From NCBI RefSeq assembly GCF_008271805.1, contig NZ_VSRY01000173.1, forward strand, positions 124,001-188,000: 64,000 nt of DNA, written 5' to 3'. Under the pieces are notes generated by a model. The model saw only the letters and a list, made by a program, of their open reading frames with translations. It did no database searches and was not told the DNA's origin. Shown in pieces: positions 15,705 to 23,307 of the stretch (positions within the stretch are counted from its first letter, which is position 1; each line of letters starts with the position of its first letter). The translations under genes and the position numbers were made by a program. The DNA is from Streptomyces sp. TRM49041 (GTDB lineage Bacteria; Actinomycetota; Actinomycetes; Streptomycetales; Streptomycetaceae).

Positions 15705-17972
15705 ATGCGAGACCTGCTGTCCGTCCGCTCGCCCCGGCTGATCGGTGTAGGCGCGGTGGCAGCCCTCTGCTACATGCTCTGCATGTTCGTGGGATACCTG
15801 GTGTGGGTCGGAGTGGACGCGATCATCGAACCGGAGGGCCCGCAGAGTCGCTGTGACGCCCAGGCGACCGCGGCCGTCCCCGTCGTCGAGGGCCCGGCCG
15901 ATGCCGGGCGCTGGCTGCGGATCACCACCGAATGCGCCGCGCCCTTCGACCGGATCGACGGACTGGAGATGCTTTTCGGCTTCACGGGCTGGGTGGCCGC
16001 CTGCATGCTCTACGACTGGCGGGCGCGGAGCAACCACCACAGGGACCCCAGCCCGCTCGACGAGCAGTACCCTGCCGAGGCAGCGGCTATCCGGAGCATC
16101 GGTGAGCGCATCGCCATCGGTGAGAAGCCCGGGCGGCGCGGCGCGGTCGAAGTCCGGTACACCCTCGAGGTGGGTCCTGCCGAGATCTCCGGCCGGGCCA
16201 GCGCCCCGGTGCTCCGGGTCGGTATGAGTCTCCTGGACGTGTTCCGGCAGGACCGTGCCGTCTTCGATGGCGTCATCGCCCATGAGTACGGCCATCTGGC
16301 GCGAGAGGAGCTGCGGACTCAGTACCTCGCCCAAGCGCTGTACCGAGGCACCCTCGCGCTCGTCGCCTTGTGGGCACTGCCCATCCTGATTCTGCTGGGT
16401 GTCCGCGATACGGCCTTCTCGCGCTACGTTCTCGAGTTCGTCTGGCGGGGCAGCGTGGCGACTCTGGTGGCGGTCTTCGGCTACTGGAGCTTTGTCCGGT
16501 CATGCGAGATCCGGGCCGATCTGCGCGCCGCTGCTTCGCTGGGAAGCCTGGAGCCCGTCGAGAAGTCCGTCAGGTGGCTCCAGGAAACCCAGCGCAACCG
16601 CAATGCGAAGAAGTTCGGCCCGTCGCGGATCAGCGCTGTGGCTCGTCGGCCTTGGAACCGTCACCCCTTCGCTGTCAAGCGACTGCAGGCACTGCGCGCG
16701 CCGGAACGGGCCCTGCGGTTCGGTGGTTACGGGGCGTTCCTGCTCGGGTTCGCCGCAGCGGTAGCCATTCCCGCTCTGCAACTGCATCTGGGCCTGCTTG
16801 CGGCCGGCACCTGGGTCGCACGGAACAGCACGGCGGTGGCAGCCGCGATCGTCGGATATCCCGTCGGATCTGCCCTGCTACGAGGCATCCGGACCAACGT
16901 CTTCCTCCGGAACCGGGGAGGCGACGCACGGCTGGCGTCCTCGTCCTGGACGGCGTCGGTGGGCTTCGGCCTCTGTCTCGCCCTCGGACTGTTCACCGGC
17001 GCCGTTCTCTGCTGGACGACGGTCGCGACCGGCGCCGCGCTGGTCGAGTCCGCCGTCAGCGCCCTCGCCACGCTGATCGTCGCCGTGGCTCTGTGCTTGT
17101 GGTACCGGGCGGGTGCGGAACTGGTGTTCCGTCGCTGGCCCGAACTGGTGCGGAGATTCGCCAGGGACGAGCTGGCGCCGGCGGCGGCGGCGCAGTTTCG
17201 CGTGGGGCGGCGGTCGGGCGCCGTGCTCGCCGCTATGGGCTTCGTGTTCCTCTACGCGCTCAGCGGCGCGATCCGCGTGACGCGGTATCCATCATCCGTC
17301 GCACCGCCAGGCATGCCGCTCGCGGACAGGGCCCGGTATCCCGACGAGGCCGAGGTGCTGTCCACGGTGATCTACCAGTCGGGAGGCGTCTGGCCGCGCG
17401 TCGTGGCCGTGGTCGCCTTGGCTCTCGCACTGCTGTTGCCGTGGCTGCGCGGCGCGATCCCGGACCGCCTGCCGGTCTCCGACCCCGTGTCGGCGACAGG
17501 CATGGAAGCGGCGGAAGACTGCGTAGGGCTTGGGCACGACGCTTTGCGGGTCCTCAACAGCGCGGTGGTCGCCGCCCGTGGGAGAGCAGTGGGGACCTTG
17601 GACGTGCTGTCCGCCGTGTTCCGCGTCGCCGAAGGCGACTGGACAGCGTTCGCCGTCGCTTGCGGGATCGGGCCACCGGATCCTCCCCGCGCGGTCCGGG
17701 AGCCGGAGTCCGAACACACGCTGAACGGAGATCCCGTCCAGGCCGGTCTCCGCATCACCGAACACCTCAAAGCTGCCTTGTTGCAGGCCGCGCGCTTGAC
17801 GCGGGAAAGGGAGGAAGGGCACGTGTCGTCGGTCCACATCGTGCTGGCCATCCTGGACGACGAAACGAGCGAGGCCGCTGCCTGGCTGGCCACGCAGGGC
17901 GACGGCGCCTCTCAGTGGCGTCGGCACATTGCGGAGCGTGTGCTGGGGGAGGCACCTCAAGAGGAGAACTGA
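15705..17972 (+). CDS. M48-type integral membrane metalloprotease with C-terminal Clp-N-like repeats
   Basis: 755 residues. HEYGH at 193-197 is a zinc HExxH motif; the third ligand is E268 in CEIRADLRAA, the ExxxD arrangement of M48 (HtpX/Ste24) peptidases, and RHPFAVKRLQAL resembles the M48 post-motif. Several hydrophobic helices flank the catalytic region (about residues 10-39, 88-106, 212-230, 240-263), and more follow between about 340 and 590. After ~600 two helical repeats look like Clp-N: ALRVLNSAVVAARGRAVGTL and LKAALLQAARLTREREEG with SSVHIVLAILDDE. Clp-N domains normally bind substrates or adaptors for ClpA/ClpC. A membrane protease carrying its own Clp-N module is unusual. The unfoldase itself is absent. 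Confidence 0.82.
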   Translation: MRDLLSVRSPRLIGVGAVAALCYMLCMFVGYLVWVGVDAIIEPEGPQSRCDAQATAAVPVVEGPADAGRWLRITTECAAPFDRIDGLEMLFGFTGWVAACMLYDWRARSNHHRDPSPLDEQYPAEAAAIRSIGERIAIGEKPGRRGAVEVRYTLEVGPAEISGRASAPVLRVGMSLLDVFRQDRAVFDGVIAHEYGHLAREELRTQYLAQALYRGTLALVALWALPILILLGVRDTAFSRYVLEFVWRGSVATLVAVFGYWSFVRSCEIRADLRAAASLGSLEPVEKSVRWLQETQRNRNAKKFGPSRISAVARRPWNRHPFAVKRLQALRAPERALRFGGYGAFLLGFAAAVAIPALQLHLGLLAAGTWVARNSTAVAAAIVGYPVGSALLRGIRTNVFLRNRGGDARLASSSWTASVGFGLCLALGLFTGAVLCWTTVATGAALVESAVSALATLIVAVALCLWYRAGAELVFRRWPELVRRFARDELAPAAAAQFRVGRRSGAVLAAMGFVFLYALSGAIRVTRYPSSVAPPGMPLADRARYPDEAEVLSTVIYQSGGVWPRVVAVVALALALLLPWLRGAIPDRLPVSDPVSATGMEAAEDCVGLGHDALRVLNSAVVAARGRAVGTLDVLSAVFRVAEGDWTAFAVACGIGPPDPPRAVREPESEHTLNGDPVQAGLRITEHLKAALLQAARLTREREEGHVSSVHIVLAILDDETSEAAAWLATQGDGASQWRRHIAERVLGEAPQEEN

Positions 17973-18080
17973 AGGCCCGCCGGACGAGCCTGTGGCCGGG
18001 CCCGGCCACCACGGCAGCCACGGGACTGAGGCGAACGAGGCGCTGTAGGCGCCCGACGTCGGGTCGGTGTACGGGGACGG

Positions 18081-18131
18081 GCAGAAGGCCCCTGTCGGCC
18101 GCTTCTCCCGGTGGCGACAGGGGCCTTCTGC
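18081..18131. terminator. strong bidirectional hairpin
   Basis: A perfect 17-bp stem (GCAGAAGGCCCCTGTCG at 18081-18097; complement 18115-18131) with a 17-nt loop, between the protease gene and the converging secreted-protein gene. Confidence 0.88.
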
Positions 18132-18176
18132 GTTCGTTCCCGGCCGGTGCCGAGCCGAACGGGCGGTGCGGCGGGT

Positions 18177-18482
18177 TCAGCCCCCGATGCCCGGGACCAG
18201 GCCCAGGGCCGGGGCCACCGGGGCCACCGCCTGACGGAGCTGGCCGAGCTCCTGGACGCCGCTCAGGCCGCCGAACTGCTCGGTGATCCTGGGGACCTGG
18301 TGGCGGTACTCGGGGGAGACGTTGCTCGCCGACAGGTCGTCGACCTGGCTGAGGAGGGACGGGCCGCCGGGGCCGACCGGGAGGCCGCCGGGGACGACGC
18401 CCGCGTGCGCGGTCGGGGCGGAGAGGGCGGCGGCCCCGGCCGTGACGGCGAGGGCTGCGAGGACACGCTTGGTCTTGGTCAT
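18177..18482 (-). CDS. small secreted protein
   Basis: 101 residues from ATG 18482. A signal peptide (MTKTKRVLAALAVTAG, then cleavage after APTAHA) leads a short mature protein rich in Gly/Pro/Leu (GGLPVGPGGPSLLSQVDDL). Similar small Streptomyces secreted proteins are widespread, sometimes wrongly annotated as ATP-binding. No clear ribosome site. The same frame is open upstream into the PEP-mutase-family gene, so this could also be the tail of that longer frame. The signal peptide makes an independent gene more likely. Confidence 0.65.
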   Translation of the reverse strand: MTKTKRVLAALAVTAGAAALSAPTAHAGVVPGGLPVGPGGPSLLSQVDDLSASNVSPEYRHQVPRITEQFGGLSGVQELGQLRQAVAPVAPALGLVPGIGG

Positions 18483-19550
18483 AACCGGACCAACGCCCCC
18501 ATCCCGGTCCGGGACACGGGCCGGTGGCTTCCCGCGGTCAACCTTCCGGCGGTACGGCGCGTCCCCGTCCTGAGGGGTCACCCCCTGGATGTGACACAAG
18601 GAGAAGCGCCGATGTCCGCGAAACCCCAGTCCCGACTGTCCGTACAGACCTTCTTCCCGCTGATCGCCGCGGCCTACCTGTCGTACATCTCCATCACCGG
18701 AGACGACCGGTCGACGTGGCTGCGGTGGGTGTACGGGGCCGTGTCCGTCGTCCTCGTCGTCGGAGTCGCCGCCACGGTGGTGAACCAGAAGAGGGCCGTC
18801 TCGCGCGGCCGGGACGACGAGGCCCAGCCGCTGGAGGGCCGTCGCGATCTCCCGTAGCGCCGCCATGGTGCGGCGGTGCGGGCCCGGGCCGAACGTGATG
18901 CGGGTGGCGCCCAGGCGGCCGAGTTCCGGGATCGTCGGGCCGCCGTCGGGCAGCGGGTGGGCGTTCAGCGGCGCCCTGATCTCCGCCGTCAGGAGCGGGA
19001 GGTGCTCCGGCGGGGCGAGGATCGGGTACACGCAGTCCGCGCCCGCCTCCAGGTACAGACGGGCCCGGCGGATCGTCTCCTCCGGGTCCTGGACGCCGCG
19101 GACATATGTGTCCACCCGGGCGTTCAGGAACAGACGGCCGCCCGCCTCCGCCCGTACCTCCGCCAGCCGGGCAGCCTGGGCCTCCGCGGGGAGCAGCGCG
19201 CCCGCCTCGCTGTCCTCCAGGTTCACTCCCACCGCGCCCGTGTCCAGGACCCGTGCCACCAGCTCCTTCGGCGGCAGGCCGTAGCCGGACTCGATGTCCG
19301 CCGACACGGGGACGTCCACCGCTCGGGCGATACGGGTGATCGCGGCGAACATCTCGTCGGGCGGCGTCTCCCCGTCCTCGTACCCCAGCGACGCCGCCAC
19401 CCCCGCGGACGGCGTCGCCAGGGCCGGGAAGCCCGCCTCCACGAACACCCGCGCGCTCGCCGCGTCCCACGGGCCCGGGAGGACCAGGGGGTCGTCCGGG
19501 GCCCGGCCCCGGTGCAGGGCGCGGAACACGCTCACCGCGTCGCCGCTCAC
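18177..19550 (-). CDS. isocitrate lyase/PEP mutase family protein, frame open past its expected end
   Basis: GTG 19550 overlaps the stop of the upstream gene (GTGA). The enzyme domain is complete in the first ~240 residues: LPGPWDAASARVFVEAGFPA, the metal-site region SADIESGYGLPPKE, GVNLEDS and LNARVDTY. It should cleave or rearrange a 2-hydroxy or phospho-carboxylic acid; the substrate is unknown. The conserved domain ends near 18825 (MAALREIATALQRLG) but no stop follows until 18177. The frame therefore runs antisense to the small membrane gene and in frame through the secreted-protein gene. Either the native stop was lost or the last ~215 codons are not part of the functional protein. Confidence 0.8.
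   Translation of the reverse strand: MSGDAVSVFRALHRGRAPDDPLVLPGPWDAASARVFVEAGFPALATPSAGVAASLGYEDGETPPDEMFAAITRIARAVDVPVSADIESGYGLPPKELVARVLDTGAVGVNLEDSEAGALLPAEAQAARLAEVRAEAGGRLFLNARVDTYVRGVQDPEETIRRARLYLEAGADCVYPILAPPEHLPLLTAEIRAPLNAHPLPDGGPTIPELGRLGATRITFGPGPHRRTMAALREIATALQRLGLVVPAARDGPLLVHHRGGDSDDEDDGHGPVHPPQPRRPVVSGDGDVRQVGRGDQREEGLYGQSGLGFRGHRRFSLCHIQGVTPQDGDAPYRRKVDRGKPPARVPDRDGGVGPVMTKTKRVLAALAVTAGAAALSAPTAHAGVVPGGLPVGPGGPSLLSQVDDLSASNVSPEYRHQVPRITEQFGGLSGVQELGQLRQAVAPVAPALGLVPGIGG
18612..18857 (+). CDS. small membrane protein
   Basis: 81 residues with a strong ribosome site (AAGGAG 9 nt before ATG). Two hydrophobic segments (TFFPLIAAAYLSYISI and YGAVSVVLVVGVAATVV) around a charged loop, and a basic-acidic tail. 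The family is not recognised; similar short proteins exist in Streptomyces. Its 3' end overlaps, on the other strand, the C-terminal coding region of the PEP-mutase-family gene, an antisense convergence that could affect both messages. Confidence 0.72.
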   Translation: MSAKPQSRLSVQTFFPLIAAAYLSYISITGDDRSTWLRWVYGAVSVVLVVGVAATVVNQKRAVSRGRDDEAQPLEGRRDLP

Positions 19551-20080
19551 TTGTGGCCCTTGAACTGGCCGGGCGTGTAGTGGCCGGGGACCGAGCGGCT
19601 CGTCACGGCGATACGGTTCCATGCGTTGATCACCACGATGGACCCCATCAGGTGCGACAGCTCCTTCTCGTCGAAGAGCTCCGCCGCCCGCTCGTACACC
19701 TCGTCCGGGACGAAGCCCTCCGTCAGCAGCGTGACCGCCTCGGTCAGTTCCAGCGCCGCCAGTTCCCTCTCCGTGTAGAAGTGCCGCGACTCCCGCCACG
19801 CGCTCAGCTGTACGATCCGCTCGACCGTCTCACCCGCCGCCAGCGCGTCCTTGGTGTGCATGTCGAGGCAGAACGCGCAGTGGTTCAGCTGGGAGGCGCG
19901 GATCTTCACCAGCTCGCCGACGACCGGGTCGATGCCGCCCAGCGCCGCCGCGTCCAGCCGGACCATCGCCTTGTAGACCTCCGGCGCGTGCTCCGGGATC
20001 ACGATGCGGGCCGGCTCCTCGGGAGCGTACGGCGCGGCGGTCGTCGCGGTCGTGGTGTTCTTGTTCGTGTCTGTCGTCAT
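19547..20080 (-). CDS. carboxymuconolactone decarboxylase/AhpD-like protein
   Basis: 177 residues. The CxxC of AhpD-type peroxidases lies in NHCAFCLDMHTKDALAAG, with the following histidine of the family proton relay. A Thr/Asn-rich N-terminal ~20 residues precede the domain. It likely acts as an alkylhydroperoxidase-like redox enzyme in the cytosol. It heads an operon with the PEP-mutase-family gene (4-nt overlap) and is divergent from a MocR regulator 47 bp away, which probably controls it. Confidence 0.9.
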   Translation of the reverse strand: MTTDTNKNTTTATTAAPYAPEEPARIVIPEHAPEVYKAMVRLDAAALGGIDPVVGELVKIRASQLNHCAFCLDMHTKDALAAGETVERIVQLSAWRESRHFYTERELAALELTEAVTLLTEGFVPDEVYERAAELFDEKELSHLMGSIVVINAWNRIAVTSRSVPGHYTPGQFKGHK

Positions 20081-20127
20081 GTCCTAGAAGCTACGCGGCA
20101 GTTGGTCCGGCTGTATGGTCCAGTCGT
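20081..20127. promoter_or_regulatory. divergent promoter region with direct-repeat MocR-type site
   Basis: TGGTCC occurs at 20103-20108 and again at 20116-20121, 13 bp apart, in only 47 bp between divergent genes. Direct repeats of this type are how MocR/PdxR regulators bind next to their own gene. TATGGT (20114-20119) could be the regulator's -10, giving a leaderless message. Confidence 0.55.
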
Positions 20128-21588
20128 ATGACGGATTCCTGGGCCACTTCCGGCGTCGACCTGCACCTGGAGATACGCGGACCCGGTGGCCTGCGCGCCG
20201 GCCTCATGGACGCCCTGCGGGAGGCGGTCAGGACCGGGCGGCTCACGCCGGGCACGCGGTTGCCGTCCTCGCGGACGCTCGCCGCCGACCTGGGCGTCGC
20301 CCGGAACACCGTCGCCGACGCGTACGCCGAGCTGGTCGCCGAGGGGTGGCTCACCGCCCGGCAGGGCTCCGGGACCCGCGTCGCCCGCCGCGCCACGCCC
20401 CGCACCCCGGCCGTGGCGCACGCCACCTCCGGCCCCCTGCCCTGGCAGCGGACGGCACCCGCGGGCCGCGACGCCCGCCGCGTCAGGCCCCTGCACACGC
20501 TGCACCCCGGCACCCCCGACCTCGGCTCCTTCCCCCGCGCCGACTGGCTCAAGGCCGCCCGCCGCGCCCTCACCGCCGCCCCGCACGAGGCGTTCGGCTA
20601 CGGCGACCCGCGCGGCCGCCCCGAACTGCGCACCGTCCTCGCCGACTATCTGGCCCGGGCCCGCGGCGTGCACGCCGACCCCGACCGCATCGTGATCTGC
20701 TCCGGCTTCGCCCACGGCCTGATGCTGCTCGGCCCGGTCCTGCACGCCCGCCGGGTCCGGGACATCGCCGTCGAGTCGTACGGACTGGACCACCACTGGC
20801 GCCTCCTCCACGACGCCGGCCTCCGCACCCCGCCGCTGCCCCTGGACGGGCACGGCACCCGCACCGAGGAACTCGCCCGCGGCACCGGCCGGCCCGGCGC
20901 CGTCCTCCTCACGCCCGCCCACCAGTTCCCGCTCGGCGGCACCCTCCACCGCGAGCGCCGCGCCGCCGCCGTCGACTGGGCGCGGGCCACCGGCGGGCTC
21001 GTCCTGGAGGACGACTACGACGGCGAGTTCCGCTACGACCGCAAGGCCGTGGGCGCCCTCCAGGGCCTCGACCCCGAACACGTCGTCTACCTCGGCACCG
21101 CCAGCAAGTCCCTGGCGCCCGGGCTGCGCCTGGCCTGGATGGTGCTGCCCCGGCACCTCGTGCCGGACGTGCTCGCCGCGAAGGGCGACATCGACTGGGT
21201 GTCCAGCTCCCTGGACCAGCTGACGCTCGCCGAGTTCATCACCTCCGGTGCCTACGACCGGCACGTCCGTACGATGCGGCTGCGCTACCGGCGGCGCCGC
21301 GACCAGCTCGTGGCCGCCGTCGCCGAACGCGCGCCGGGCGTCCGCGTCAGCGGCATCGCCGCCGGGCTGCACGCCGTCCTCGAGCTGCCGACCGGCACCG
21401 AACGGTCCGCGCTGCGCGCCGCCGCGATGCAGGACCTCGCCCTCCAGGGCCTCGACAGCTTCCGCCACCCGGACGTGCCGCGCGGCGCCGGTGGCACGGT
21501 CGCGGACGGCCTGGTCGTCGGGTACGCCACACCCACCGACAGCGCGTGGAAGGGCGCTCTGGACGCCCTGTGCCGGGCGCTGCCGTAA
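20128..21588 (+). CDS. MocR-family (GntR/aminotransferase) transcriptional regulator
   Basis: 486 residues. N-terminal GntR winged helix (about 15-85: RLTPGTRLPSSRTLAADLGV, RNTVADAYAELVAEGW), a linker, then a fold-type I aminotransferase domain with the PLP lysine in YLGTASKSLAPGLRLAW and the aspartate region LEDDYDGEFRYD. MocR proteins sense PLP or an amino compound and activate or repress a divergent operon, here the AhpD-like/PEP-mutase pair. No Shine-Dalgarno before ATG 20128. PdxR is one possible identity, but no pyridoxine genes are adjacent. Confidence 0.93.
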   Translation: MTDSWATSGVDLHLEIRGPGGLRAGLMDALREAVRTGRLTPGTRLPSSRTLAADLGVARNTVADAYAELVAEGWLTARQGSGTRVARRATPRTPAVAHATSGPLPWQRTAPAGRDARRVRPLHTLHPGTPDLGSFPRADWLKAARRALTAAPHEAFGYGDPRGRPELRTVLADYLARARGVHADPDRIVICSGFAHGLMLLGPVLHARRVRDIAVESYGLDHHWRLLHDAGLRTPPLPLDGHGTRTEELARGTGRPGAVLLTPAHQFPLGGTLHRERRAAAVDWARATGGLVLEDDYDGEFRYDRKAVGALQGLDPEHVVYLGTASKSLAPGLRLAWMVLPRHLVPDVLAAKGDIDWVSSSLDQLTLAEFITSGAYDRHVRTMRLRYRRRRDQLVAAVAERAPGVRVSGIAAGLHAVLELPTGTERSALRAAAMQDLALQGLDSFRHPDVPRGAGGTVADGLVVGYATPTDSAWKGALDALCRALP

Positions 21589-21736
21589 GACGGCGGTACG
21601 GCCCGCCCGGCACAGCGTGGGCCTGCCGCAGCACGGCAGCGATGCCGCCGCGGTGCTGCCGGACCCCGCCGTAGCACTCATGTGCGACCGGCCTCTAGTC
21701 TGTGCGGCGTTCCACGCGTCAACGGGGGAGAAGTCC

Positions 21737-22039
21737 ATGCGCAGACTGAGGTCGAGTCACGTCGTGCTGGGAGGGATGGGGGCGCTCGCGCTGACCCTCA
21801 CCTCCTGCGGCAGCTCGGAGCCGGACAAGCGGTGCGTCGACCGGATCAGCCGCGAACTGCTGCCCGACTACAAGTGCAGCAGCAGCAGCGGCAGCAGCGG
21901 CAGTGGTAGCGGCGGCAGCGGAGGCGGCTCGTACTACTACGGCGGGTCCGCCCGCGACGGCAGGGCCGAGGGCGGCAGCTTCAACAAGTCGTCGGTGCAG
22001 CGCGGCGGCTTCGGCTGCTCGGGCACCGGCGGCGGCTAG
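21737..22039 (+). CDS. small Ser/Gly-rich lipoprotein
   Basis: 100 residues; ATG 21737 follows GGGGGAG. Signal peptide with lipobox LTSCG (cysteine at about residue 24), a short segment with a second and third cysteine (DKRCVDRISRELLPDYKC), then Ser/Gly repeats and YYYGG. It lies 8 bp before a glutathionylspermidine-synthase-like gene. This matches the E. coli ygiB-ygiC pairing of a small envelope protein with an ATP-grasp ligase, so I infer a similar pair. Function unknown. Confidence 0.8.
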   Translation: MRRLRSSHVVLGGMGALALTLTSCGSSEPDKRCVDRISRELLPDYKCSSSSGSSGSGSGGSGGGSYYYGGSARDGRAEGGSFNKSSVQRGGFGCSGTGGG

Positions 22040-22047
22040 GACGCCCG

Positions 22048-23229
22048 GTGAAGCGCCACACCATAGAACCCCGCCCCCACTGGCAGCGCACCGTCGAGGA
22101 GCAGGGCTGCGTCTATCCGCTCACCCGCTACCCGGACGGCTCGTTGCGGCCGTACTGGGACGAGAGCGCGTACTACTCCTTCACCCTCCCCGAGGTGGAG
22201 GCGCTGGAGGAGGTCGTCGAGGAGCTGCACGGCATGTGCCTGGCGGCCGCCGCGCACATCGTCGACAACGACCGGTTCGCGGAACTCGGCATCACCGACC
22301 CGCGGCTGGCCGCCCTGGTCGCCGAGTCGTGGCGCCGCCGCGCCGAACTGCCCTCCGTCTACGCCCGGTTCGACCTGCGGTACGACGGCGACGGCCCGGC
22401 GAAGATGCTGGAGTACAACGCGGACACGCCCACCTCCCTGGTGGAGGCGGCCAGCCCGCAGTGGTTCTGGATGGAGGACCGCTTCCCCGGCGCCGACCAG
22501 TGGAACTCGCTGCACGAGCGGCTGGTCGACGCCTGGAAGCGGCAGGCGCGCCTGCTGCCGCCGGGACCGCTGCACTTCGTGCACTCGGAGGGCGACGAGA
22601 TCGGTGAGGACCTGATGACGGTCGCGTATCTGCGCGAGACCGCCGAACAGGCCGGGATCACCACCGAGGCGCTCTCCGTCGAACAGATCGGCTGGGACCG
22701 GCTGTCGGGCCGGTTCGTCGACGACCGGCTGCGCTTCGTCCGGAGCTGCTTCAAGCTCTACCCGTGGGAGTGGCTGGTCACCGACGAGTTCGGCCCGCAC
22801 GTCCTGGACACCCTCGACAACGGCGGCGGCACGGGCACGACCTGCTGGATCGAACCGGCCTGGAAGATGCTCCTGTCCAACAAGGCGCTCCTGGCGATCC
22901 TGTGGGAGCTGTACCCGGGCCACCCGAACCTGCTGGCCGCTTACCTGGACGGCCCCCGCGAACTCGCCGACGAGGGCGGCTATGTCGCCAAGCCGCTCCT
23001 GGGCCGCGAGGGAGCCGGGGTCACCCTCCACGAGCCGGGCGCCGCACCCGTCGTACGGGACGAGCCCTGCTGCTACCAGGAGCTCGCGCCGCTGCCCGAC
23101 TTCGACGGCAACCGCGTCGTACTGGGCGCCTGGGTCGTGGAGAACGAGTCGGCGGGCCTCGGCATCCGCGAGTCGTCGGGGCCGGTCACGGACGAGTACG
23201 CCCGCTTCCTGCCGCACGTGATCCTCTAG
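22048..23229 (+). CDS. glutathionylspermidine synthase-family ATP-grasp ligase
   Basis: 393 residues, GTG 22048, with AGGA overlapping the preceding stop region. Family features: the N-terminal YWDESAYYSFTLPEVEALEE, the conserved RFDLRYDGDGPAKMLEYNAD and ADTPTSL, LLSNKALLAILWELYPGHPN and the ATP-grasp-like KPLLGREGAGV. The length matches YgiC/YjfC proteins, which lack the amidase half of true glutathionylspermidine synthase. Streptomyces lack glutathione, so the acid-amine substrate must be something else. Cotranscribed with the lipoprotein gene; converges on rocD. Confidence 0.9.
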   Translation: MKRHTIEPRPHWQRTVEEQGCVYPLTRYPDGSLRPYWDESAYYSFTLPEVEALEEVVEELHGMCLAAAAHIVDNDRFAELGITDPRLAALVAESWRRRAELPSVYARFDLRYDGDGPAKMLEYNADTPTSLVEAASPQWFWMEDRFPGADQWNSLHERLVDAWKRQARLLPPGPLHFVHSEGDEIGEDLMTVAYLRETAEQAGITTEALSVEQIGWDRLSGRFVDDRLRFVRSCFKLYPWEWLVTDEFGPHVLDTLDNGGGTGTTCWIEPAWKMLLSNKALLAILWELYPGHPNLLAAYLDGPRELADEGGYVAKPLLGREGAGVTLHEPGAAPVVRDEPCCYQELAPLPDFDGNRVVLGAWVVENESAGLGIRESSGPVTDEYARFLPHVIL

Positions 23230-23270
23230 TACGGAAGTACGGAGCGGGCGCCAGGGTCTGCCGTGGCGTG

Positions 23271-23297
23271 CCGGGGCGCGCGGGCCGCGCGCCCCGG
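23271..23297. terminator. hairpin between convergent genes
   Basis: CCGGGGCGCG (23271-23280) pairs with CGCGCCCCGG (23288-23297), extended inward by two pairs, between the ligase gene and rocD. Confidence 0.75.
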
Positions 23298-23307
23298 TCG
23301 ACCGGGC

